64,000 nt of DNA. It comes from Bacteroidota bacterium (GTDB lineage Bacteria; Bacteroidota; Bacteroidia; UBA7662; JAIXUI01). Positions 26,895 through 35,250 of this stretch are shown here, piece by piece (the stretch's first letter is position 1; each line of letters begins with the position of its first letter). The DNA lies in the NCBI GenBank assembly GCA_027484125.1, contig JAIXUI010000054.1, forward strand, positions 1 to 64,000, read 5' to 3'. The notes under the pieces were generated by a model, which was given only the letters and a program-made list of their open reading frames with translations, was not told the origin of the DNA and searched no databases. A program made the translations under genes and the position numbers.

Positions 26895-28048
26895 CCAGAA
26901 GAAAAATTGCCGTAGTTGTTACGGCTAGGCCGAGTTATAGCAGAATTAAAACTGCGCTCAGAGCCATACAACAACATCCTGATTTAGAATTGCAATTGAT
27001 TATTGCCGCTTCAGCCTTGCTGGATCGATATGGTTCTGCTGTAAACTATATTCAGAAAGATGGTTTCGAAATTACCGCCAAGGTATTCAACGTGCTAGAA
27101 GGTGAAAATCTTACTGCAGCTGCCAAAACCACAGGTATCGGAATTTTGGAACTTTCAACGGTGTTCGACAACCTTCGTCCGGATATCGTGGTTACAGTAG
27201 CTGACCGTTTTGAAACCATGGCTACTGCTATCTCTGCTTCCTATATGAACATTCCATTAGCGCATGTTCAAGGAGGCGAAGTCACTGGAAATATTGACGA
27301 AAAGGTAAGACATGCCATTACCAAACTCGCCGACTATCACTTTACAGCTTCTGAAAGTGCACGTGAGCGTGTAATCAAACTAGGTGAACACGAAGACCGC
27401 GTTTGGAATACCGGTTGCCCCTCTATTGACTTGGCAGCGGAAGTTTTGCAAAGCCCGGCGCTAGATTTCGACCCGTATCAAAAATATGGTGGAGTTGGAG
27501 CTAAACCCGATTATAGCAACGGTTACGTAGTAGTGATGCAGCATCCTGTAACCACAGAGTACAAAGAATCCAGGGTTCATATCGAAGAAACCCTCCATGC
27601 AATTAGCGAACTCGACATACCGGTATTCTGGTTTTGGCCCAATGTTGATGCTGGTGCCGATGGTACTTCTTCTGGAATTCGTTCTTTCCGTGAAAAGAAT
27701 AAACTCAACCATGTTCATTTCTTCAAGAACATGGAACCCAATGATTTCCTTCGCCTTATTTACAATAGCAAAGCGTTAATCGGAAACTCAAGCGTAGGTA
27801 TTCGAGAAAGTGCATTTTTAGGTGTTCCCGTGGTAAACATTGGTTCTCGTCAAAACATGCGTGACCGAGGCGCTAATGTGATAGATGTAGAATATGAGAG
27901 GGCTGCAATTCTTAAAGCCATTGAAACTTGCAGTGTTAACCCAAAACCAACTCAAGATCATGTGTACGGTGGGGGAGATGCCGGTAAGAAAATAGCAGAT
28001 TTGTTGGCATCTGTTCCATTGAGTTTCCATAAAACGCTTGCTTATTAA
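26891..28048 (+). CDS. neuC: Hydrolysing UDP-GlcNAc 2-epimerase NeuC
   Basis: A 385-residue GT-B-fold epimerase of the NeuC type, releasing UDP while forming ManNAc (or the 2,4-diacetamido equivalent in the legionaminic pathway). Family segments are VVTARPSYSRIKTAL, VTVADRFETMATAISA, HVQGGEVTGNIDE, VRHAITKLADYHFT and the C-terminal IGNSSVGIRESAFLGVPVVNIGSRQ. The immediate neighbours neuB and neuA (overlaps of 4 and 1 base) make its product the NeuB substrate. The GxRQ-type end and hydrolysing signature separate it from the WecB-like epimerase at 45.8 kb. Confidence 0.92.
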   Translation: MTRRKIAVVVTARPSYSRIKTALRAIQQHPDLELQLIIAASALLDRYGSAVNYIQKDGFEITAKVFNVLEGENLTAAAKTTGIGILELSTVFDNLRPDIVVTVADRFETMATAISASYMNIPLAHVQGGEVTGNIDEKVRHAITKLADYHFTASESARERVIKLGEHEDRVWNTGCPSIDLAAEVLQSPALDFDPYQKYGGVGAKPDYSNGYVVVMQHPVTTEYKESRVHIEETLHAISELDIPVFWFWPNVDAGADGTSSGIRSFREKNKLNHVHFFKNMEPNDFLRLIYNSKALIGNSSVGIRESAFLGVPVVNIGSRQNMRDRGANVIDVEYERAAILKAIETCSVNPKPTQDHVYGGGDAGKKIADLLASVPLSFHKTLAY

Positions 28049-28749
28049 TGAGAGCAATAGCATTAATTCCTGCGAGAGGCGGCTCAAAAGGAGTTCCAGG
28101 AAAAAACATTGCACCTGTCTTAGGTAAACCCCTCATAGCGTTTAGCATTGAAGTAGCAATAGCATCAAATGCCTTCTCTGAAATTTGGGTTAGTAGTGAT
28201 GACGAAGCTATTCTCAATGTTGCTAGGCAATATCCTGAGGTTAAAATTCACCATCGTGATGGCTCTATCGCTCAAGATCACAGCCATATTAGTCTCACAA
28301 TCAAAGAGATCTTAGATATCTCAGATTCTAAAGCTGAAGCACTGGTGTTACTTCAGCCTACTTCTCCAATGAGGACGCCAGAACAGGTTATAGAGAGTAT
28401 TGCTTATCTGGAAAAGTACCCAGAAGCCAATTCTGTAATTTCAGTTTGCGCCATGCATGACATGCATCCAGCAAGGATGTATTGGATAGAGCAAGATGAG
28501 CCTTTCCTCAAGTCGATGATGCCTGAATTGGAAAACACCAGGAGACAGGAAATCCCGGCAGCATGGTATCGCAATGGCGCCATCTATGTAGTAAGAAAAC
28601 CAGCTTTTTACCAAGCAGGAACCATTATGGCACCGCCTAGTGTAGGTTACGCTATGCCTGCTTCTCAATTACTCAACATTGATGAGCCACGTGATATATT
28701 AATTGCTGAAGTAGTCATGAAAGAGTGGCTTAAAGCTTTGAACAAGTGA
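28048..28749 (+). CDS. neuA: CMP-nonulosonate cytidylyltransferase NeuA
   Basis: A 233-residue nucleotidyltransferase activating a sialic-type acid with CTP. The CTP-binding IPARGGSKGVPGKNI, the VLLQPTSPMR motif and the metal-binding acidic LLNIDEPRD near the C-terminus are present. Length matches the core NeuA domain without the O-acetylesterase extension. Its ATG shares one base with the neuC stop. A second, more divergent family member lies at 32.7 kb, so the locus seems to make two CMP-activated acids. Confidence 0.92.
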   Translation: MRAIALIPARGGSKGVPGKNIAPVLGKPLIAFSIEVAIASNAFSEIWVSSDDEAILNVARQYPEVKIHHRDGSIAQDHSHISLTIKEILDISDSKAEALVLLQPTSPMRTPEQVIESIAYLEKYPEANSVISVCAMHDMHPARMYWIEQDEPFLKSMMPELENTRRQEIPAAWYRNGAIYVVRKPAFYQAGTIMAPPSVGYAMPASQLLNIDEPRDILIAEVVMKEWLKALNK

Positions 28750-28781
28750 TGGTCTATTTAAGCAAATCTTAGCGGTATCAA

Positions 28782-30185
28782 ATGAAAAAAATTGTTTACT
28801 TGGTTTCTCACGGTCATACCGCAAGAGGAATTATTCAAACAGGGTTGATAAAAAAACTTCTTGATTGTCATTTAGACGTACACGTATTCGCGATTGAAAG
28901 TGGCAATGAACAACTTCGCCAAAAGGTAACTTCTTCGGGAGGAAAGATTCATTTCTTTAAGCCTATGGATGGAAGAAGCTCATTCTTTAGTGAATGGTTT
29001 CGAGTTTATATGTTGGAAGACATCAAAGCCAATCCAGCGTTATGGGAGAAACATTTAAGGAGGATAGATAAGTCTCAAACGCCTCTACTTCGAAGAATAA
29101 TTGCAAGAGTTTTTAGGGTTATTTCTTTGATTTCTAACGCTTTTCCAATTCTGAAGAAGTTGTATCTCAGCATTGAGCGTTCAAGCAATCATGATGAAGA
29201 AATAAAGAAGAAGCTATTAGAAATTAAACCTGATTTAATCGTTTCTACAAGACCTGTAGACCGTTGGGAAGGTGTAGTGCTTGGTACCGCTCGTCTTTTG
29301 AAACTTAAACGTCTTCTAAATATTCTAAGCTGGGATAATATAACTAGCAAGGGTTATTTCCGTGAGGAAGGCGACTATTACTTATCATGGGGCCCAATAA
29401 TGACTCAGGAAATTGAGGAGTTCTATCAAGTTTCCAGAGACAACATCATTGAGACCGGCGTAGCACATTTTGACCTTCATTTTGAAAGCAGAACAGAAGG
29501 GAAACAGAAAGTGTGGCTTGAAAAGCTCGGTTTAAACCCTGATTATCCGTACATCTTTTTCTGCATGAGCGCACCTTATTTTTGTCCGGATGAAATTGAT
29601 ATTATTGAGTGGTTGGCAAAACGTGTTAAAGAGAAGCAATACGGAGACAATATGCAATTCATAGCTCGACCACATATGCAAAATATCAAGGGGAGAACAG
29701 CAGACACTACTTGGATTGGTCGTTTAAAAGCCATTGTTGGGGAAAGGGTTGCCGTCGATTTTCCAGATATGGAAGACAGTGAAATGACTTGGCATATGAA
29801 GCATGATGATATGGAGAAAATGTCAGCGCTTCTTGCTCACTCAACTATTGCAATGAATTCTTGCTCTACTGTAGCCATTGAATCTGTAATTGCTGACAGA
29901 CCAACTGTGATGCCCATGTTTGATGTGCACCAAGGATATCAAGAGTGGCAATCGGTAAAAAGAACAGGTGAGTTTACCCACATGAAAAAGTTTGTAGCTC
30001 TTGGAGGGGTTGAAATTGCCAAATCATTTGATGAGCTTGACGATTTTATTCGCAAAAATCTTACTGATCCTGATAGATTGAAGGCAAAGCGCCTTTATTC
30101 AGCTGAGCAAGAATGTTACAAAATAGATGGAAAAAGCACTCAGCGAGTAGCTGAGGCAATAGCTCAATTTGCGAATAGGCACTGA
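28782..30185 (+). CDS. Putative GT-B-type surface-glycan glycosyltransferase
   Basis: A 467-residue soluble protein with an N-terminal HGHTARGIIQTGLIKKL segment and a C-terminal nucleotide-binding-like half (YIFFCMSAPYFCP, QFIARPHMQN, STIAMNSCSTVAIESVIADRPTVMPM). The ARPHMQ plus NS-S-TVAIES pattern resembles CDP-glycerol glycerophosphotransferase- and capsule-type GT-B enzymes, where the histidine contacts the donor. There is no signal peptide; hydrophobic stretches near residue 110 are short. Donor and acceptor are unknown. It sits between neuA and the GDP-mannose 3,5-epimerase gene with short gaps. Confidence 0.6.
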   Translation: MKKIVYLVSHGHTARGIIQTGLIKKLLDCHLDVHVFAIESGNEQLRQKVTSSGGKIHFFKPMDGRSSFFSEWFRVYMLEDIKANPALWEKHLRRIDKSQTPLLRRIIARVFRVISLISNAFPILKKLYLSIERSSNHDEEIKKKLLEIKPDLIVSTRPVDRWEGVVLGTARLLKLKRLLNILSWDNITSKGYFREEGDYYLSWGPIMTQEIEEFYQVSRDNIIETGVAHFDLHFESRTEGKQKVWLEKLGLNPDYPYIFFCMSAPYFCPDEIDIIEWLAKRVKEKQYGDNMQFIARPHMQNIKGRTADTTWIGRLKAIVGERVAVDFPDMEDSEMTWHMKHDDMEKMSALLAHSTIAMNSCSTVAIESVIADRPTVMPMFDVHQGYQEWQSVKRTGEFTHMKKFVALGGVEIAKSFDELDDFIRKNLTDPDRLKAKRLYSAEQECYKIDGKSTQRVAEAIAQFANRH

Positions 30186-30317
30186 TTAGGTGCTCAAAAA
30201 TTTAGATTTTTAATGATATAGCTCTTTATCGATAGACCAATAGTTTGAATAGAGAGTTTTACGGAAAACTAAAATTCTAAATTGGCAGTTATGTTTCAGA
30301 AACAAAGTTAAAACAGC

Positions 30318-31280
30318 ATGAAAAATGCATTAGTACTAGGAGCCGGCGGATTCATCGGAGGGCACTTGGTAAACCGGCTTAAGAAAGAAGGATTTTGGGT
30401 TAGAGGAGTGGATCTCAAAACTAATGAATACGGCAATAATCACTCAGACGACTTTGTTCTGGGAGATTTGCGAGACCCTGCTTTCTGTGACACACTTTTT
30501 GATCGTCAGTTTGATCATGTTTATCAGCTTGCAGCTGATATGGGAGGTGCCGGTTATATCTTTACAGGAGATCATGATGCCGATGTCATGCATAATTCGG
30601 CATTAATTAATCTTAACATCGTTCACCTATGTCAAAAAAATCAGGTTGAACGTGTTTTCTACTCCTCCTCTGCTTGTATATACCCAGAGTATAACCAACT
30701 AGACCCAGATAATCCAGAATGTTCTGAAGCATCTGCTTATCCTGCTGCTCCAGACAGTGAATACGGTTGGGAAAAACTTTTCTCAGAGCGCCTTTATCTT
30801 TCATATGCCCGCAATTATGGTTTGAAAGTTAGAATTGCTCGCTTTCACAACATCTTTGGCCCATGTGGAACATGGAAAGGTGGAAAAGAAAAAGCTCCCG
30901 CAGCAATTTGTAGAAAAGTGGTAGAAGCTGAAGAAAATGGCGTGATTGAAATTTGGGGCGATGGTCTTCAAACACGCTCGTTTCTATACATAGAGGAATG
31001 TTTGGAAGGCGTAAGAAGACTAATGGAATCTGATTTTGAAGGACCAGTAAATATTGGCTCGGATGAAATGGTTACTATAAATCAACTTGCAGAAATGACC
31101 ATAGCCTTGTCTGGCAAAAATATAACCATTCGAAATATTCCAGGTCCTACTGGTGTACGCGGACGAAATTCAGATAATAAACTTATTCAAGAGAAATTAG
31201 GGTGGAAACCTGATTGGCCCCTTCAAAAAGGTATGGCCAGTACCTTTAGCTGGATTATGCAGCAAGCAATGAAATCTTAA
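30318..31280 (+). CDS. GDP-mannose 3,5-epimerase (plant-type GME)
   Basis: A 320-residue SDR enzyme strikingly like plant GDP-D-mannose 3,5-epimerase, which forms GDP-L-galactose and GDP-L-gulose. Shared segments include ADMGGAGYI, SSSACIYPE, EYGWEKL, GPCGTWKGGKEKAPAA, WGDGLQTRSF, VNIGSDEM and GPTGVRGRNSDN. The catalytic residues known from the Arabidopsis enzyme (C145, Y174, K178, K217) map onto C120, Y149, K153 and K192 with identical spacing. A 132-base gap precedes it, so it may have its own promoter. It implies an L-galactose or L-gulose residue in the surface glycan. Confidence 0.88.
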   Translation: MKNALVLGAGGFIGGHLVNRLKKEGFWVRGVDLKTNEYGNNHSDDFVLGDLRDPAFCDTLFDRQFDHVYQLAADMGGAGYIFTGDHDADVMHNSALINLNIVHLCQKNQVERVFYSSSACIYPEYNQLDPDNPECSEASAYPAAPDSEYGWEKLFSERLYLSYARNYGLKVRIARFHNIFGPCGTWKGGKEKAPAAICRKVVEAEENGVIEIWGDGLQTRSFLYIEECLEGVRRLMESDFEGPVNIGSDEMVTINQLAEMTIALSGKNITIRNIPGPTGVRGRNSDNKLIQEKLGWKPDWPLQKGMASTFSWIMQQAMKS

Positions 31281-31320
31281 TTTAAGCAGTTATTCATACC
31301 GTTATTTCTGCAAACACACC

Positions 31321-32595
31321 ATGATCCAAGCAACCCTACAGCATCACGATAGCCAAGAAAATCTTGTAAGCACTAGCGCGAAGGTTATGTCCGCTTATGT
31401 TTACATTTTTCTTGTTGGCTCCCTTTTTGGAAACTTTGCATCTTCCAATTTAAATCAATTTGTATTGTGGGTACTTGGACCTTGTGTATTGTTCTATATT
31501 TTATCAAAGAATGTATCGAAAATAACCAAGTTGCCTATTGAGATAAAATTGTTTGGCGCATTACTTCCAATCGCCATGTTTGGTTTAATTAACGTGGAAG
31601 ACTCAGATGGCTACTTCAGATATTTCAAAGTTATTCTGTCAAACTGGCTATTAATGATTATGGTTTTTGCGTCAGTTGAACGCCCAAGTGAAATTAAACT
31701 GTTGCTTAAATCTGTATTTTTTGCGTCAATGACTGTTGTTCTTCTTAGTGTTTTTATAAAAGACCCAACCCAAGATGCAACAGATGAATACTACAGGTTA
31801 ACAGGTATTACCGGTAATGCTAATGGATTAGCAACCTTTTCGAGAATTGGTGTTTTACTTGCTTTGTTCTATACTTTCACATCAGAAGGGATAATTAGAA
31901 GGGTGTTTTATCTTGGACTAATCATCCTTTGTATCAATGTTATCATTCTTACCGCATCTCGTGGAGCATTTGCTAATATTTTATTGTCTTTAACGCTCTT
32001 CTTCATTTTTCGGAAGCTAAGTGGTGGAAGGCTTATAATGGCGCTAATTTTTGCTTATCTGCTTTATTTGATGTTCCTTACCTTTGGTGAGGACCTTTTT
32101 GGTGACACGTATCTCTATCGACGAATTACTCGAAACGAATCTGTTGATAATGCGGTTGAATCTGAAGCAAGAATTTCCTTGTATTTCCGAACTTTTGATT
32201 TGTTTTTAGATAATCCGATTCTTGGAGCAGGGTTAAATCAAGTAAAGAAAAAACTAGGTAGTATTAGCCATTCTGACTTTCTGGATATCGCCGCACAAAC
32301 TGGAATTTTTGGATTTATAGCATATTTCTCAATCTACATTCGTCTATTTCGTAGAATTGTCAAGAACTGGGCCTTCAACAATAAAATATACAACGACTTT
32401 TCTTCAACGTTTTTTATGACCTTGTTTGTATCTGAGATTATTTATGGAATTTCTAATCCTAATTGGTTTTCTCAGGTAAACATGTTCATATTAGCAATCA
32501 TCATCACTCATTATTCTATTTTGGATAAACAGTCGATTTTGTTGACACGACAAAACAGGTTGTTTAGAAATGCGCCTTCTTTTAGCCCCAATTGA
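31321..32595 (+). CDS. O-antigen polymerase/ligase family membrane protein (Wzy-like)
   Basis: A 424-residue protein with about ten to twelve predicted transmembrane helices and the Wzy_C signature: an ITASRGAFANI stretch near residue 220 and a periplasmic loop, ending in DNPILGAGLNQ then SHSDFLDIAAQTGIFGFIAY. This is the polymerase or ligase of a Wzx/Wzy-type pathway, acting on the periplasmic face of the inner membrane on undecaprenyl-linked repeat units. Wzy and WaaL-type ligases cannot be separated by sequence alone; the locus context favours Wzy. No flippase gene accompanies it in the window. Confidence 0.85.
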   Translation: MIQATLQHHDSQENLVSTSAKVMSAYVYIFLVGSLFGNFASSNLNQFVLWVLGPCVLFYILSKNVSKITKLPIEIKLFGALLPIAMFGLINVEDSDGYFRYFKVILSNWLLMIMVFASVERPSEIKLLLKSVFFASMTVVLLSVFIKDPTQDATDEYYRLTGITGNANGLATFSRIGVLLALFYTFTSEGIIRRVFYLGLIILCINVIILTASRGAFANILLSLTLFFIFRKLSGGRLIMALIFAYLLYLMFLTFGEDLFGDTYLYRRITRNESVDNAVESEARISLYFRTFDLFLDNPILGAGLNQVKKKLGSISHSDFLDIAAQTGIFGFIAYFSIYIRLFRRIVKNWAFNNKIYNDFSSTFFMTLFVSEIIYGISNPNWFSQVNMFILAIIITHYSILDKQSILLTRQNRLFRNAPSFSPN

Positions 32596-32685
32596 TAATA
32601 GTGAAAACGGTTTGTTGAGAATAAGCGAGTATCCCGAAGTTCGGTTATTTACAATTCGATAGCACAAACTCTTAATTCTCAAATA

Positions 32686-33438
32686 ATGAAACAAGGTAAA
32701 TTTCTAACAGTTGTCCCTTCCCGACTTGGAAGCAATCGAGTTCCAATGAAAGGAATGCGCTTGTTAGGAGGAGTTACACTTCTTGAGCATACGCTCAATG
32801 CCATTAAATCGAGTAAACATCTTGGAGAGGGTATTTATATCAACTCTGATGCTATCCAGTGGAAGGAAATAGCCAACAAACTTGGTGTAAACTTCTATCA
32901 CAGACGTGCAGAACTAGCCACCAGCACCTCTATGATTGATGATTATTTATATGACTTCATGAAAACAGTCCCTTCTGATTTTCTTGCTGTCATTACCCCA
33001 ACAGCACCATTTATTACAGGTAAAATTATTGATGAGGCAATACAAACTTACCTGGAGTCTGAAGCAAATACGCTCATTTCTTGTGAGAAAATACAGACTC
33101 ATTGCTTCTTCAATGGCCAATCACTCAATTTCTCTTGCAGTGGTCAATTGCCTCGATCACAGGACTTGCAACCTGTTCATGCCCTGAATTTTTCGATAGC
33201 GCTTTATGACACGAAAAAATTCATGGCTTCGTATGAAGCAAATGGTTTTGCTGTTCTCAGCGGAGATATTTTAACTTATCCCCTTGAGGGATTTGCAACC
33301 ATTGATATTGATGAAGAAGACGATTTCATCAGAGCAGAACTGGCTATTAAGTTTAAAGAAGCGCAAACAAGTTATCAGCCAAGCTATTCAGAGTTTGTTC
33401 AAGATTTGATTTCTACAGGAAAAGACACTAGAAATTAG
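32686..33438 (+). CDS. Second cytidylyltransferase-like (NeuA/KdsB superfamily) protein
   Basis: A 250-residue nucleotidyltransferase related to acylneuraminate cytidylyltransferases. The nucleotide loop reads VPSRLGSNRVPMKG, close to the PARxGSKRxPxKN pattern, and VITPTAPFI plus a terminal FATIDIDEEDDF carry the metal-binding region. It is clearly different from neuA at 28 kb. The following HAD phosphatase and GAPDH-like genes suggest a separate CMP-activated acid. The substrate cannot be deduced. A 90-base gap separates it from wzy. Confidence 0.8.
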   Translation: MKQGKFLTVVPSRLGSNRVPMKGMRLLGGVTLLEHTLNAIKSSKHLGEGIYINSDAIQWKEIANKLGVNFYHRRAELATSTSMIDDYLYDFMKTVPSDFLAVITPTAPFITGKIIDEAIQTYLESEANTLISCEKIQTHCFFNGQSLNFSCSGQLPRSQDLQPVHALNFSIALYDTKKFMASYEANGFAVLSGDILTYPLEGFATIDIDEEDDFIRAELAIKFKEAQTSYQPSYSEFVQDLISTGKDTRN

Positions 33439-33495
33439 TTTTTTCTTTAGAACCTTCATGGGGAAAATTCACCTCGTTGGGTTTTCCATACTACT

Positions 33496-34134
33496 ATGTT
33501 AAAAAGCCTTCCTCCAACCATTATCCTTGATGTTGACGGTGTCATTTTTGACTCTAATCAACTCAAGGAACAAAATATTAAGCGAGCTGCTTCTCAAGTG
33601 CTTCATGGGGTTGCTCTAAACGATTTTGTCCATCGATTTACCTCTCAAAATGGTATAACCCGACAAACTAAAATAGCCTTTCAATTTGGCGAGAATACTC
33701 CTAATTATCACTTGGTGCTCAACGCTTATGAAGAGCTAAATAATACGAGCTTATACTCAGTTGATTTCACTAATAATGCCAAAGAGATAATAGAAGAGCT
33801 CTCAAGAACATCCAGATTGATAGCTTTATCAGGAGGTGAAGAAAGAGAGGTCAAAAGGCTTTTTGATGTTAAGGAAATCACAGCTTTTTTTGACAAAATT
33901 TGCGGAGGCCCCAAAGGAAAGAAAGAGCACCTTGATGAGCTCAATCTTAAAGGAGAAGTTTGGTTTTTTGGGGATAGCAAAATGGATTATGAAAGCGCCA
34001 AACACATTGGAGCAAAATTCATATTTCTCTCCGATTACACACAAATGACGGATTGGGAAGCTTTCTTTTCAGATAAAAATGAAGTAAGTGTAAGTGATAA
34101 CCTTGCTACTTTTTTTGGATTTAAAAACACTTAA
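33496..34134 (+). CDS. HAD-family phosphatase
   Basis: A 212-residue haloacid-dehalogenase-superfamily hydrolase. Motif I is LDVDGVIFDS with D12 (nucleophile) and D14, motif II is IALSGG, the conserved lysine is in GPKGKK, and motif IV is FFGDSKMDYESA. A helical C1 cap lies about residues 20-85. In nonulosonate and Kdo pathways a HAD enzyme removes the phosphate from the 8- or 9-phosphate before CMP activation, so its position right after a cytidylyltransferase is suggestive. It precedes the GAPDH-like gene by 9 bases. Confidence 0.85.
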   Translation: MLKSLPPTIILDVDGVIFDSNQLKEQNIKRAASQVLHGVALNDFVHRFTSQNGITRQTKIAFQFGENTPNYHLVLNAYEELNNTSLYSVDFTNNAKEIIEELSRTSRLIALSGGEEREVKRLFDVKEITAFFDKICGGPKGKKEHLDELNLKGEVWFFGDSKMDYESAKHIGAKFIFLSDYTQMTDWEAFFSDKNEVSVSDNLATFFGFKNT

Positions 34135-34143
34135 AAACCAGAT

Positions 34144-35199
34144 ATGTTGAAAATTGGAATTAATGGATTCGGAAGAATTGGCCGAGCCATTTTCAGAAAC
34201 AACCTCGACAAGAAGATGTTTGAGGTTGTGGCGATTAACGATGTGAATCCAAACATCAAGAATATTGCCTACACGCTCAACTACGACACTTTGTATGATC
34301 GTCTTCATGTTTTATATAAAGCTGAAGGAAATAGTTTAATGAGTGAAGATGGTCATGTGATTGCTGTCACCCACGAGAAGAGTATCAATGATGTGGATTG
34401 GGCGGCTCATGGTTGTGATTTCGTTATCGACGCTTCTGGTGTTTATAGTAATGTAGTGGATGCACACAAACTAATTGAGCGGAAAGGTGTGAAAAGAGTT
34501 TTTATCACCCATTGCCCCAATAATGTGGACTTTACTATGGTTCTAGGAGCCAATGAAACCGATTTAGATTTAGACAAACAGTTTGTTATTTCTACGTCAA
34601 TCTGTGATGCTACAGCCATAGCTCCAGTCATGAAAGCAGTGTCAGATCGTTTTGGAATTACCCATGGTTATGCTACTACTTTGCACCCTTGGTTAAATTA
34701 CCAAAATTTGATGGATGGGCCTGCTAGTTCTTGGTCAGTGCCTGGTGAAATTTACCACCATTTTGCTCTTGGCCGTTCTGCTATTGGAAACATGATTCCA
34801 AAGCCAACCACTGCCATTACCGCAACTTGTTCAGTGCTTAAGAAACATGGAATCACCGAGGATATTATTGGTTCCTTTTCCTACCGTACTCCAACCGCGA
34901 TTGTTGGTAGTGCTGACTTAACGCTTCACTTAAGAGATCGTGCAGAGACTAAAGACGTTTTGGCGATGTTTGAAGAAATGGAACAAACCCAGTTTTGGCC
35001 TATTATTCATAATAATTGGGAGCCATTAGTTTCTCTAGATTTTAAAAAGGCCGACTTTGCTGCAGTGGTAGATCATCGCTGGACCAATGTCATTCAAGGT
35101 CATATGCTCAAGCTAGTACTTTGGTACGACAATGAATGGGGATATGCCGCTCGAGTTCTCGATCAATTAAAATTGGTTCAGAATAAGTTAGGTCTTTAG
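34144..35199 (+). CDS. Divergent glyceraldehyde-3-phosphate dehydrogenase-like enzyme
   Basis: A 351-residue GAPDH-fold protein in a polysaccharide locus. The NAD domain (INGFGRIGRAIF, INDVN) and the C-terminal WYDNEWGYAARVLD are canonical. The active-site segment reads STSICDATAIAP instead of SNASCTTNCLAP: the nucleophile C154 and the general base H181 remain with the normal spacing of 27, but the phosphate-binding threonine after the cysteine is aspartate and the STG Pi-site loop is KPT. I infer an aldehyde or aldehyde-phosphate dehydrogenase with another substrate (compare erythrose-4-phosphate dehydrogenase). It is followed directly by a terminator. Confidence 0.85.
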   Translation: MLKIGINGFGRIGRAIFRNNLDKKMFEVVAINDVNPNIKNIAYTLNYDTLYDRLHVLYKAEGNSLMSEDGHVIAVTHEKSINDVDWAAHGCDFVIDASGVYSNVVDAHKLIERKGVKRVFITHCPNNVDFTMVLGANETDLDLDKQFVISTSICDATAIAPVMKAVSDRFGITHGYATTLHPWLNYQNLMDGPASSWSVPGEIYHHFALGRSAIGNMIPKPTTAITATCSVLKKHGITEDIIGSFSYRTPTAIVGSADLTLHLRDRAETKDVLAMFEEMEQTQFWPIIHNNWEPLVSLDFKKADFAAVVDHRWTNVIQGHMLKLVLWYDNEWGYAARVLDQLKLVQNKLGL

Positions 35200-35211
35200 T
35201 CTATACAATCA

Positions 35212-35249
35212 GGCCTGCTTATTTTTAAATAAGCAGGCCCAATTTTTTT
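35212..35249 (+). terminator. Rho-independent terminator inside the polysaccharide locus
   Basis: A perfect 13-base stem (GGCCTGCTTATTT at 35212-35224 with its complement at 35227-35239), 2-base loop, followed by CAATTTTTTT. It follows the GAPDH-like stop by 12 bases and ends one base before the next ATG, so it should uncouple the downstream genes unless read through. Confidence 0.93.
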
Positions 35250-35250
35250 A

